Source: Phialocephala subalpina
Taxonomy: Eukaryota; Ascomycota; Leotiomycetes; Helotiales; Mollisiaceae
NCBI GenBank assembly: GCA_900073065.1
Contig: FJOG01000081.1
Coordinates: 93,384-128,891 of the forward strand
Direction: 5' to 3'
Length of the DNA stretch: 35,508 nucleotides
Position 1 is the first letter of the stretch. The number at the start of each line of letters is the position of its first letter. Positions 10,210-21,029 of the stretch are shown here, piece after piece. Both the position numbers and the translations under genes were made by a program. The notes beneath the pieces are model-generated. The model saw only the letters and a program-made list of their open reading frames with translations. It was not told the origin of the DNA and made no database searches.

Positions 10210-11591
10210 ATGGCTCTATTACCGATCAAAGATGTTCACTGTATATCAAAAGTGGAGCAGGATTCAAAACTGAACGGCACGAAATCTGAAAACTCGCCAT
10301 TATGTTGTGCGACAGAAGTTGATAAGTCATCTTCGTCTACGACTGAGATGTCAACAGTCAAGAACCCAAGCTTGCAAGTGACTAAAGACCATACAATCAA
10401 AATGCAGGCTGCACCAATATTGCGACCGGGACCAGGTGATGTGTTGATGCATGTGAAGGCGACAGGAATTTGCGGGTCAGTTGTCATCTTTTCTCTTAAC
10501 TTCAATGCTGATAGCCCTTTGCAGTTCGGACATTCACTTTTGGAAAAGAGGGGCCATTGGCAGTCTGGTTGTTGGTGGAGATTGCATTCTCGGGCATGAA
10601 GCAGCTGGAGTGGTGATTGAGGTAGGGTGCGAGGTGAGGAACGTCAAGAGGGGAGACCGTGTCGCCATGGAGCCTGGGGTACCATGCGGGGAGTGCTTTC
10701 TCTGCACGAACGGACGCTACAACCTCTGCGAAGATGTCCAATTTGCTGGTGTCTACCCATACCACGGTTCGTTGCAACGATACAAAGTTCATCCAGCCAG
10801 ATGGGTTCACAAGTGAGAGACAGACCCAAGAAGGATTCAAACAGTGCTGACTCTGGACAGGCTCCCGGATAATGTGACATTCGCTCAAGGGGCTCTTTTG
10901 GAGCCACTCTCAGTTGTAATGCACGGTATCTCTCGAACGAGACTCTCTCTTGGACGTGGTGCCGTGATTTGTGGAGCTGGTCCTATCGGCCTCATTGCCC
11001 TCGCGGCTGCCAGAGCTTCTGGTGCTCATCCCATCGTGATCACGGATTTGGAGCCTAAGCGCCTAGCATTTGCTCAAGAATTCGTGCCTACGTCCTACGT
11101 ATACCTCGTGAATCGAAACTTGGATGCGCAAGAGAATGCCAAGCAGATCCGATTGTTGTTTGGGGAATCTGAGTACGAAGCGCCAGAAACAATATCGGAA
11201 TGCACAGGCGTAGAATCGAGTGTCGTCACGGCAGCGTACACTGTGAGAAGAGGGGGAGATCTGACGGTGATCGGAGTAGGCAAAGACATCATGAACAACT
11301 TGCCATTCATGCATATTTCGTTAGCAGAGGTGCCCAGTCATTACCAATCCTCGATCTATGCGTAGGCTGACATAATTTCCTTGACAGATAAACTTGAAAT
11401 TCATCAATCGATATGCTGATACATGGCCGGCAAGTATCAGTGCTCTTTCTGGAGGGATTTTGAACCTTGATAAGCTTGTCACTCATAACTTTCTTCTCGA
11501 AGAGGCGGTCTCTGCAATGGAACTATGTGCTGATATTAGCAAAGGAAGTATAAAGGTACAGGTCGTTGACAAGATGGATATTGTGCTTTGA
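10210..11591 (+). CDS. Zn-dependent polyol dehydrogenase, L-arabinitol 4-dehydrogenase type
   Basis: Exons 10210-10475, 10525-10812, 10861-11329 and 11388-11591, giving 408 residues; introns are 49, 48 and 58 nt and all joins restore family sequence. Medium-chain dehydrogenase features: catalytic-zinc segments GICGSDIHFW (Cys88), GHE (His113-Glu114) and LEPLSV (Glu199); four structural-zinc cysteines at 143, 146, 149 and 157; Rossmann motif GAGPIGL at 223-229; and ITDLEP, whose Asp suggests NAD+ rather than NADP+. The C terminus has INLKFINRYADTWP and LVTHNFLLEEAV. By eye it sits closest to L-arabinitol 4-dehydrogenases, though xylitol or sorbitol dehydrogenase activity is possible because PYHGSLQRY resembles those. 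The first ~46 residues are non-conserved; the Met at residue 47 (MSTVKNPSL) may be the true start. It would oxidise the pentitol made by the neighbouring reductase. Confidence 0.88.
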
Positions 11592-11884
11592 TACTTTTGT
11601 GCGCAGAATTGTATGCTAGAGTATGCCTACACTTAATTCCGAATAATTCAACCTGGTTACTCGAATTCCAATACAAATACCAGCGTTCCAAATCTCCCAG
11701 TCTACCAAGGACAACCAAGGAGGCTAGACTAGACTGAGATACTGCATGTAGTAAAGTCCTAGGACTGACCAAGAAGCGCTTTTGTTCACAGAAAGTGGGC
11801 TCTAGAAAGTCCAGGCGAGGCTGGGAGATCGAGAGCATTGACAACTACCCATACATCAATGTTCGAAGAATGGGCATAATAAAG

Positions 11885-13518
11885 TTACATAGTGATATCA
11901 CTATTGTATCCCCATACTCTTTTCAAGTCTGCGATCCTCCATTTGCCTCCCCAACCAGTCTTTTCTTCAATATGTTTAATCAAATCAACAACTGCTTTGT
12001 GCTCCACTGGGTGGCTGAGAAGCTTCCCGGAAACCCAAAGGGGCTGGATTGCATTATTCAAGCAGCCATGATGTTCATTCGTAGACGAAATACCACAAAC
12101 TCTTCTCGCATGCCATATTTTCGACCCAATCTGTTTGAATTGCAGATGATCAATAGAAGATGGACACACCTCTAGTAAAAGGATACAAGCTGTATGATAT
12201 AGCTGGTTTGATGAAATTGCACATGAAGCGGCATAAAGAATAAAGGGGAAGGGCGAACTTCGAGTGCTTTCAGGTTCCCCGGGAAACTCGAGCTCAAGCA
12301 GCTCGTCAGGACGACTTTTGCGCCAGTCCTGCAATTCTGACCATAGCTTATACCAAGCGTGGACGAAGGCCTCGTTGTTACCCTCACCTGTCTCCTCTCG
12401 AGCACCACTTGATTCTAACCAAGTAAGGTGGCACACTCGAGCAGTGAGATATACAGCGTAATTTGCCCACATGTCTGGCACTCTGGATGATTGAAAGAGG
12501 TGGAAAGCATTTGCTTGACTTTTTCCTGGAGGCAGCCAGTTTTCCAGAGATAAAACGACACTTTCACTTCCTTCTGATATGATAGCGGCGCACAGATCTA
12601 GATCAGTGTTAGAAAGTTAGAAGAAATGAAGGGCGGAATCGTACCCATGCGAGCGTAACACCAAAAGACGGCCTGGAGCAGGCCGCCACTGAAACCGTTG
12701 ATTGAATGACTTGAAAGTAAGGCAGCACAACCGTCCAAATGCTTCCTCCAATTCCACGGAGATGCAGACATCATTTCCAGGACACAAAGTATAACGCACG
12801 TGGCCATGATGTTCGGATCCTGGGCGAGGAGATAAGGCGTTAGGTTTCGAATGGATTTTTGATAAAGTTGCAAACTATCTTGGTCACCCTTCAACTTCTT
12901 TTGCCTCTCCATCTGCCGAGCAGAAATAGCCAGTAGCGCATAGAGGAGGGGAGGAGAGGACTGAGCAAGGACAGGAACTTTCGTTCTGAAATTCTGTTGT
13001 TGGTCAAACATGTCGAGCTTTCCCGTTGTCAGAAATGCGACCAAATGACGAAAGTCACGTACCCATGGTGCAACTTCTTCAAGGTAATTCATCAACCATA
13101 TGACTCTCTCTCCTGTTGAAAGGATGCTCTGAATTGTAGATGAATTTTGGATCCTTTCCAGATGTTCCGAGGATGAAACCTCTTGACTAATCGGACTTCC
13201 AACTCTTGTGGGAGCTACAGATTGGGCGCTGGTGAGAAGAAGATCTCGTAACTCTTTGTGGGACTCCAAGAATCGTGGATCATTCGTGTATTCATCAAAT
13301 CCAGACAAACCTAGAAGACTCGGAGATGTCTCTGACATTCCGAAATCAACCATGGCGCGTGCCGGGTATGATGGGCCTGCGAAAGGCGAAGTCATAGGCT
13401 GTCCCTGGTTTCGAGGTCGAGGGATACTGGGCGAGTTGATACTAGCGGCAGCATTCACGAACTCATCGACCCTCTCATCGACCCCAAACGAGCGGGCAGG
13501 TGTTGCTTCCATCGGCAT
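11885..13518 (-). CDS. Fungal transcription-factor-domain protein, no zinc cluster seen
   Basis: Proposed exons 13063-13518, 12645-13017 and 11885-12597, giving 513 residues. The protein matches the fungal-specific transcription factor domain: WLMNYLEEVAPW then LDMFDQQ, SPPLLYALLAISARQMER, a SASPWNWRKHLDGCAALL segment, VFWCYARM joined to DLCAAIISEGS, then WLPPGKSQANAF. A 45-nt in-frame intron (13018-13062) splits APW|LDMF and a 47-nt intron (12598-12644) splits RM|DLC. The start used is the first ATG of the frame; a stop lies in frame just upstream at 13567-13569. I searched the upstream 600 bp on this strand for a C-x2-C-x6-C zinc cluster and found none. It may therefore be a DNA-binding-less regulator, or a 5' exon has been missed. 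It lies in tandem with the Zn2Cys6 gene and converges on the dehydrogenase gene. Confidence 0.8.
13018..13062 (-). other. In-frame 45-nt intron in transcription-factor gene
   Basis: Minus-strand GTACGTGACT at the start, a TCTGAC branch site and GGGAAAG at the end. It is divisible by three with no stop, so it is read through as 15 extra residues between APW and LDMF. The neighbouring Zn2Cys6 gene has an out-of-frame intron at the same PW| position, which supports it. Confidence 0.75.
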
Positions 13519-14114
13519 GTGGATGTCCCCGCTTCCCCAGGAGAATGACCCCACGTTTTGGCAATCTCAGCCTGGGAGGCCGGTTGCGTTCCAACACAAG
13601 CAGTGGTTCCACTCTGAACCAAGATGGAGAGAGGGAAGAAAATGCCATGTGAGGAATGCTAAAAGCAGAGGACAAAAGGTTGGATACGCGATTCATTCCT
13701 TGGGAAGTTGCACCCCCTTAACTTCTTCCGACAATTATCAGAGGTTCGTTGTACTGACTGCATATGGGCTGGTCAGGTGTCCCATAGTGAAGGGAATTTT
13801 CAAGCGCGATGATGAAAGAGTTCTCGTGGGTCCTTCTTGACACGGAAGGTCGCAGGAATTCCAAACATGGACAGCGGAATTGCTTCCGCTTCTGGATCAG
13901 GAAGTTGTAACCCTTGCCAAGCGCCGCTTATTATCCCTGAATGCGTCCTTGTTCTCGACAAGGTGAAATCAGAATGTGTCTTCCCAATATTGGATCTTTG
14001 GGGATGAAAGGGCGCCAGTAAGGGTGGCAGGCTTCTTTCTGAGAATTTGATGGATTTCTATTGTCTTCTCGCCACCAGATGTCTCCAACCTAGTTTACAA
14101 TGTCTTCGATCCAT
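13519..14114. other. Intergenic region between the two regulator genes
   Basis: About 600 bp with no recognisable coding signal on either strand. It includes the presumed promoter of the downstream regulator gene. The long plus-strand frame at 13208-13840 overlaps the regulator gene and shows no family motif. Confidence 0.5.
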
Positions 14115-16156
14115 TTAGCATGCGAATTTCCAAACATCCTCAAGATCTTGGAGCTCCTGTCCAAACTTCCATCCTGTTATGAAGCTCAAACGCTTCAAGT
14201 GCTCCAACAACTCGCCTTGTTGTTCCGAGTAGCTGAGGAGTGGCCCAGCAGCGAGCAGACTTGCCACAACAACAGGGTCCCAACTCCAAACCAAGGGGTT
14301 GCTCAAGCTGAGCCCACATATTTGCACAGCATACAATGAAGCTGTCCTCAATCCCTCAACAATTCTCTTTTCAATCTTGCGTGGCTTACACTGCGAAAGT
14401 AGCATTCTTGTGAGATGTCTAAGAAGTGAGACGTAGAATGATGCTCTGCTAGTGAAGATAGGAATGGGAAAGGTTCTCGGTATCGTGTGACTTGCTGGCA
14501 AAGGATCAGATTTGGAGAAAGCTATCATTCCAATTTGAGATGATACTAGAGGCAAAGCAAATCCAGAGGGACAGAGGCTCTCCAAGTCCCGAAGTTTGGA
14601 AAATAAGTGGACCCAGCGTTCTGTATCGTGGTTATTATTTGTGGACTGACAAAAGTCCACGATCTCTGCAGACAACAAAATTGTTTCCTGGAGATGAGAG
14701 GACTCGGTGAAGAGTTGCGCTAATCCTTTCAGACGATGCCACTCTCGTATATTCGTGCTCAGAGGCGTGTGAGAAATCAAAGTCGTTGCTATATCTGCAC
14801 AACATAGTCAGCACATGTGGGCATCGCATAATTAACCAAGACGTTCTAACCAAACCTAAGGACCAACCAGGAAACAGCTCCTCTAACATCACCCAGGAAC
14901 CCGTGCATACCTAGACTCTCCAAGCTTGGGATCTCATCAACTAATGCTGTTCGCCACTCTTTCAATGAACGCAACAGGAGGCGAGTGACAAGATGAAGGT
15001 GTCTGGTGACAATTGGTTGCTCATGGCGACTGTAAATGTCTGATCCCAAGCTGGTCTCCGATGCTTCTAAGAATAATGGCCCCAGCTTCGAATGTTCTTC
15101 TTTCTGACTTTGTGATGCAGCTAAGGCTAAAATTGCTTGATAAAGTGGGGGATAATTGGCTGAGTTCAGAGAAATGGCCGTTGAGGATGATATATCAAAC
15201 TGACACAGTTGAAGCTAAGTTAAATCAGCATTATGATTCGACTCGTCTATAAATCTTGAGGACGTACCCAGGGTGAAACCGAATCAATATAATATTTGAA
15301 AAGTTCCTGAGCGAGTCGAACATCGACCGCACAACAATGCTGATGCAAAGAGCTCACTCGGCCAATGTTCTCCACAACGCCTGCTGTACGAGCTGGCTTC
15401 AGGTTTGCAGGTATCTGAGCGAGATATGCAGGTGAACAGGAGGTTGAAGTATCACTGTCTCTTGAATGATTGGCAACAAGAGACCAGTATTGAAGATTTC
15501 TTGAACTATCATCGGCTTTTTCGTTCAGATTGGAGATGGTCGGAGTAGTATTGGCATGACCGTTCTCGATGAAGGAAATCTCTTCCATGTCCGGGTCGGC
15601 ACCAGCGTAAGAACCGTCACCTGGAGAGTTGCCACTCTGTTCGTGTTGGAAAGTCGGCATGAAATGAACGGACTCTCTTTCAGGAGTGTGATGTTGAAGA
15701 TCGGCATGCGAGCCGAGAGAATCTGGCGTTGATGATGGTCTTCCATCGTGGTTCGATTCACTCCGAGCGACGTCTTCTTGGATCCCTGTCAGGCCATCAA
15801 CAAACTGGAGGTTCGTCAGATCAGTCCATCCACACAGATTCAATTGCAGTATACCTGTAAACAGTCATATCTCTCGGGGCCGTGATTTTTCAGTTCCTTT
15901 GCTTCGTCCTCGTCCAACTCAAACAGATTTGCGCCGTGAAATGTCAGCTGTATGCCGTACTTGCATTTAAGACCCTTCTTGGCACAATTCTGACAGGTTG
16001 GTTTCACCTCGTCGCCTGTACTGGTCAGTAATTCCAAGAAGAGATTATAATGATTGTAGGTTTACATTTCCTCCTCCTCCTCCTGCACGTCCAACATCCC
16101 TGTCTCGTTCTCACATGTGGGGTATTTGGCTGTTGCCCATTTCGTGGGGAACGCAT
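14115..16156 (-). CDS. Zn2Cys6 transcription factor
   Basis: Spliced model: 16066-16156, 15855-16015, 15268-15804, 14851-15199, 14115-14794, giving 605 residues from the ATG at 16156. The zinc cluster is split by the first intron: RQGCWTCRRRRRK|CDEVKPTCQNC, then KKGLKC. The cysteines fall at 21, 24, 31, 38, 41 and 48, exactly C-x2-C-x6-C-x6-C-x2-C-x6-C. Four introns of 50, 50, 68 and 56 nt have GT...AG ends. A low-complexity acidic linker (about 85-230) precedes the regulatory domain: FKYYIDSVSPW|FDIS, YPPLYQAILALAASQSQ, VSWLVLRF|DIATTLISHTPL. The C terminus is DLEDVWKFAC. It should be a nuclear DNA-binding regulator. Its place beside the pentose-type enzyme pair makes it the natural candidate to control them, which is inference. 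Confidence 0.88.
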
Positions 16157-16480
16157 CGCTGCATTCATCACCCAAGATAGTTAATAGATTGACGGAACAT
16201 TGCATTTCTATGTCCCACGTGCGTGGATATTGTTCCTTTTGTGCCGTGAATATTTAAATAAGATAGAGAACGAGGTGAGGAGAAAACAATTTGTCGGTGG
16301 CGATAACCCCACATCCACCCGCCTTCGCTTTCCCCACTTTCCACCCACCGTAGCTTCCCTGCCACGTTCGAAAGAACGGAATGGGTTGGTGGATGTTTTT
16401 CAGAGTAAATCGCGAGTACCAGCACAGAAAGATTTGATCGCCTTTTATTACTACCAGAGTTCCTTTTCGGTATTCAAATA
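16157..16480. promoter_or_regulatory. Upstream region of the Zn2Cys6 gene
   Basis: Balanced-composition sequence between the transcription-factor start and the AT block. A CACGTG hexamer is at 16217-16222. No other gene is visible. Confidence 0.4.
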
Positions 16481-17758
16481 TCAAGCCGCCCCCCGATTTT
16501 ATAAAATTACAAAGAATTATTAATTAATAAAATTTACATATTAATTTATTAGATAGAATTAATATTAAAGTAAATAAAAATAGAAAAAAGGACGCGATAA
16601 TTTCATATAATAATTTAGTTTTTATATTATTTTATTTTTATTAAGAATAATTATTATATTAAAATAAATTTGAAAATTTGAAAAATAATATAAAATAAAT
16701 TAATATAAAATAAATTAATATTAAAAAAAATATATAATTAAATAATTAAATNNNNNNNNNNNNNNNNNNNNNNNNNNNNNNNNNNNNNNNNNNNNNNNNN
16801 NNNNNNNNNNNNNNNNNNNNNNNNNNNNNNNNNNNNNNNNNNNNNNNNNNNNNNNNNNNNNNNNNNNNNNNNNNNNNNNNNNNNNNNNNNNNNNNNNNNN
16901 NNNNNNNNNNNNNNNNNNNNNNNNNNNNNNNNNNNNNNNNNNNNNNNNNNNNNNNNNNNNNNNNNNNNNNNNNNNNNNNNNNNNNNNNNNNNNNNNNNNN
17001 NNNNNNNNNNNNNNNNNNNNNNNNNNNNNNNNNNNNNNNNNNNNNNNNNNNNNNNNNNNNNNNNNNNNNNNNNNNNNNNNNNNNNNNNNNNNNNNNNNNN
17101 NNNNNNNNNNNNNNNNNNNNNNNNNNNNNNNNNNNNNNNNNNNNNNNNNNNNNNNNNNNNNNNNNNNNNNNNNNNNNNNNNNNNNNNNNNNNNNNNNNNN
17201 NNNNNNNNNNNNNNNNNNNNNNNNNNNNNNNNNNNNNNNNNNNNNNNNNNNNNNNNNNNNNNNNNNNNNNNNNNNNNNNNNNNNNNNNNNNNNNNNNNNN
17301 NNNNNNNNNNNNNNNNNNNNNNNNNNNNNNNNNNNNNNNNNNNNNNNNNNNNNNNNNNNNNNNNNNNNNNNNNNNNNNNNNNNNNNNNNNNNNNNNNNNN
17401 NNNNNNNNNNNNNNNNNNNNNNNNNNNNNNNNNNNNNNNNNNNNNNNNNNNNNNNNNNNNNNNNNNNNNNNNNNNNNNNNNNNNNNNNNNNNNNNNNNNN
17501 NNNNNNNNNNNNNNNNNNNNNNNNNNNNNNNNNNNNNNNNNNNNNNNNNNNNNNNNNNNNNNNNNNNNNNNNNNNNNNNNNNNNNNNNNNNNNNNNNNNN
17601 NNNNNNNNNNNNNNNNNNNNNNNNNNNNNNNNNNNNNNNNNNNNNNNNNNNNNNNNNNNNNNNNNNNNNNNNNNNNNNNNNNNNNNNNNAAAATTATATA
17701 TTTTATATTTATAAAAGAATTAAAATAAAAAAAATTATAAGAATATAAATATAGAAAT
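16481..17758. repeat. AT-rich RIP-degraded block containing an assembly gap
   Basis: From about 16,490 the sequence turns almost entirely A/T with long T and A runs and nearly no CpA. The unknown stretch lies inside it, and A/T sequence resumes on the far side. No gene can be read. Confidence 0.8.
16752..17689. other. Assembly gap (938 N)
   Basis: A run of N bases flanked on both sides by very AT-rich sequence. The size may be an estimate by the assembler. Any apparent ORF across it is meaningless. Confidence 1.
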
Positions 17759-17759
17759 G

Positions 17760-17857
17760 CCAAGGCTAAAAAAGTATTCATTGCTTTCAATTATTATTAT
17801 TTAACTATTCTGCCTTATACAATTAAACGAGGGTAATAAATACTTCTTTAGCCTTGG
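17760..17857. repeat. 98-bp inverted-repeat element (hairpin or MITE-like)
   Basis: A 19-nt arm at 17760-17778 (CCAAGGCTAAAAAAGTATT) is repeated in reverse complement at 17839-17857 with one mismatch, around a 60-nt spacer. No clear target duplication is visible. It sits at the AT-block edge, about 150 bp upstream of the next gene. It could be a tiny terminal-inverted-repeat element or a structured leader. Confidence 0.6.
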
Positions 17858-18004
17858 TATCTTCGTACGTATTATACCCTGCAAAAGCGGCAATTGGTCT
17901 GTGCACCAATTGCAACGTTACATCACGCCCATCAGAATACCTCAGAAATCTTTCCTACTATACAACTCCAAACGTTATCAATCAAACCATACCAACCCCC
18001 CAAT

Positions 18005-19018
18005 ATGTCTATCCACGATCCCTCTTTGCAAGCATCTTCTCTTCCGCGAGTAACTTTCTTTGACCTTTCTCGAGAGCTTCGCGACTATTGCTACGACCTT
18101 GCCCTTACCACTCCAACCCCTGTAATCGCATGGTCCGGTATACGGCCTGAAAATTCGGAGTCGCTCAAGGCGAAATCGGACTTCGAGAAGGATCTGGAAA
18201 CTGCCAGCCAATTCAAAACTGCGACTTCTGATGTGCGGAATATGACCCCAAATCTGCTTCGATGCAACAGTATCGTTGCGCACGAAGCGGCATCAATATT
18301 CTATGGGAAGAACAAATTCGTCTTTGCGGGTGACTGGACGTGGGAAACGGTAGCCACCTGGTTCGGAAATATCGGCCCAAAGAATCGTACCTTCGTAACC
18401 TCGATCGAGTTGTGGCAGCATCAACCTTCCCACGCGTGGCAGACGGCCAGTGGAGAACGCGTCAAGATCATTGAGTTTGACTGGGAGCCTTTGGAGCCAC
18501 CTTTCCCACGAAACCGTCACCTGTATCGCTCGCCAAACTCGATGTCTGAGGGTCTCGTTGAGAGTATAAATCCTGCCATCGAAACTTTTTTCGAACTCCT
18601 CGGCAACGAAAGGGTCTCGAAGCTACTGCTTACTATCTCGTTAAGTCGAAAATTTATCCCTGGAGTTGAAATGAACCCTGATGGAGAGCAATCTCATAAT
18701 GGCTGGTTCAGCATGGACCTTCCAAATATTGTAGAGAAACTACGCACTATCTATACGGCCGGTGGCGTGGATGTGATATGGAAAGGCGAACTCTTGAGAG
18801 AACCGTTTCTCGAGAAGCGAGAGAATATCGAAGCGCGCTGGGAAATTCTGGATATGGAGGAATTTGATTATACTCATACGCCGCGGAACGTTAAATTCAA
18901 AAGACGGACGTGGCATTTGATGCGGTTCACAATGAGGATTAGAGAACTTCCAGAGCTGTTATTGGCTGAAGAGCCTTCCCCTTATTCGGATTGGGGGTAT
19001 TATACAAGATATGTATAA
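18005..19018 (+). CDS. Uncharacterised fungal protein, F-box-like N terminus (2EXR/DUF7730-like)
   Basis: Start at the ATG at 18005 (MSIHDPSLQ) gives 337 residues; the frame is open 37 codons further upstream, but that part is low-information. Near residue 20 FFDLSRELRDYCYDLAL resembles the F-box-like 'LP.ELR..IY..AL' opening of a very large fungal family (2EXR / DUF7730). It is followed by LLRCNSIVAHEAASIFYGKN and FVF, the usual 'EA..I.Y..N.F.F' motif, then WFGNIGPKNRTFVTSIEL. The function is unknown; an F-box-like role in ubiquitin ligase recruitment is only a guess. No signal peptide or membrane helix is present. It is isolated between two AT blocks and looks intact, without RIP damage. 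Confidence 0.75.
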   Translation: MSIHDPSLQASSLPRVTFFDLSRELRDYCYDLALTTPTPVIAWSGIRPENSESLKAKSDFEKDLETASQFKTATSDVRNMTPNLLRCNSIVAHEAASIFYGKNKFVFAGDWTWETVATWFGNIGPKNRTFVTSIELWQHQPSHAWQTASGERVKIIEFDWEPLEPPFPRNRHLYRSPNSMSEGLVESINPAIETFFELLGNERVSKLLLTISLSRKFIPGVEMNPDGEQSHNGWFSMDLPNIVEKLRTIYTAGGVDVIWKGELLREPFLEKRENIEARWEILDMEEFDYTHTPRNVKFKRRTWHLMRFTMRIRELPELLLAEEPSPYSDWGYYTRYV

Positions 19019-19139
19019 TGTAGAAGGGCAATAAACGAGCGCCCAATTGTAGGTCACTTCGTCTCAATTAGTGAGCTGGACTAATTCGATAATCGTCGCG
19101 CAAAGTAATTAGCCATACGTAAAATAAACTTGTAAATAG

Positions 19140-19960
19140 AGTAAATAAAAATACTTGATTATTTTCAGAGAGCAAAAAACTCCTTATGTATTAGGGAGTA
19201 CGTGGCTAATATAAACCCCCGAAATTACTTAATATAAATAAGGATTTTTGAGAAACTTATATAATCCTATTATAATAACTTTAATTATTAGATTTTTATT
19301 GGTTTTTATTTGGAATAATTCTTATTATTTATAATTTTTTTATTATTATTTTTTATTATTATATTTTTTAATAATTTAATATATATATAATTATTATATT
19401 CTTTTATATTCTTTTTATTATTTTAATTTTTTATAAATATAAGGATAATAAAATTTTATTTTATTTTATTTTAATTTATAATATTTATTTTATTATTAAT
19501 AAAATTTATATTAAATTTATAAATTTTCTTTCGAATTATAAAAAAATAAATATATTTTTATCAAAATAAATCAAATAATATTAAAATTTATAAAATTAAA
19601 TAAAAAGAAAATATTATTATTATTTTTTAATTCGAAATAAATTTTAAATTCTTTTTAATTCGAAATTTTTTAAATTTCAAGTAAATTAAATATTTTATTT
19701 TAAAATTAATATTCGTGATATAATTAATTAATTTATAATATTTTATTTCCTAATTAAAAACTATTTTAAAATTTTATTATAATAACAAGTAAATATAATT
19801 TCATATTATATTTTTTTTAATAAAATTTCGAATATATAATTTTTAAATTTTAATTTATATTTATATTATTCAATGAATTTCTTTTTTTTCTTAAAATTTC
19901 TAAAGTTTTCTTAATAATAAAATTATTTTATAAATATTTTATATTTTATAATAAATATAT
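19140..19960. repeat. AT-rich RIP-degraded block
   Basis: Very A/T-rich with poly-T and poly-A runs. The remaining C residues are mostly in CpG or CpT context. No gene is recognisable. Confidence 0.8.
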
Positions 19961-21024
19961 TCTATACTTCATCGGGCGACTTTTTAAGCGAGGCGGCTTT
20001 ACGAATACCAAGATTTCCAAGATCGCGCCTCCTCGAAATCGCGACATCTATAATAGCGAACCGCCTGCGAATCGCTACATTTGCATCGCAATATCGAGCG
20101 TATTCCAATGGATAACTTTTTATTAAATTCCGTTTATTCTTCGCAAATTTACCGAATCGAGTAACTATTTTCACATCGTAATTACATTCGCGCTATTTAT
20201 GTGCTTATAACTCTTCTCTCGAAAAACTTCGAGAATAAATTATTTAATACTTAAAGATTTCTTTATTATTATAACTTTATAATCTAATTTAATTTTTAAT
20301 AATAAGTATATTTTTTTTAATAAATATTTAAAAATTATACTAAAAAAACGTGATTATTTAACTCAATATAATAATTATCTTACTTTATATAATTAGACGG
20401 ATTCTTTATGCGAGCTCATTAGAATAACGTAGATTCGCTATCGATATTAAAACGAATTATTATTAAATCGCTATTTATATTTTATCTTTTTATTCTTTTA
20501 TTTTATATACTACACGAATACAACGCATTATTATTTGATGAGTTCTTTTTACTCTTTTCTTTAGTATATAACGCACGCATTATTTAGTGGTTCCTTTTTT
20601 ATTCCATTTTCTACTCTCTTCTTTTTTCGATTGCGTATATCGAAAACAATTAATAAATTCATATAAAAAACTTATCGAAGTATTATTTTCTCGTCGTCGA
20701 ATCTCTAACGAATCGATACACTATTTATTGCGATACTTATATTAACGATTCTTATAACGCTTTAAAATCGCAATCGAATCGCCGTTAATACTCTACTTTT
20801 TTTACGATGAAACTTCTTACGACGCGATATACAATATATAACGATTAATATATAAACGTTTAACGGTTTCGATAATAAAGGCTATATAAATAATTGCGGA
20901 TTAATACAAAGAACGCGGCGTCCTCTTTATAAGATACGAGGTATTTTAGAGATTTAATGTGTAGAGGCTTAAAAGCTATGAGAGTACAAATTGTAAATCG
21001 AAGGCCGACTTCAAATGATTGCAG
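19961..21024. repeat. Degenerate repeat sequence left of the chromovirus
   Basis: CpG-containing but CpA-poor sequence with no long ORF, consistent with a RIP-degraded older repeat. A ~33-bp imperfect duplication is visible near 20024-20090 (the CGCCTCCTCGAAATCGC / CGCCTGCGAATCGC motifs). From 20891 the sequence matches the right flank of the chromovirus (27577 onward) and again 27800 onward, so the insertion split a tandem-repeat region. Confidence 0.6.
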
Positions 21025-21029
21025 ATTGG
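21025..21029. repeat. Left target-site duplication ATTGG
   Basis: ATTGG directly precedes the left LTR and recurs directly after the right LTR at 27572-27576. Confidence 0.9.

Noticed and set aside
13208..13840. 210-residue plus-strand ORF
   Set aside because: It lies antisense over the N-terminal exon of the regulator gene, has no family motif, and the minus-strand frame is clearly the conserved one.
16738..17790. 350-residue minus-strand ORF
   Set aside because: Almost all of it is unknown residues from the N gap; the ends are A/T-derived low-complexity peptide.
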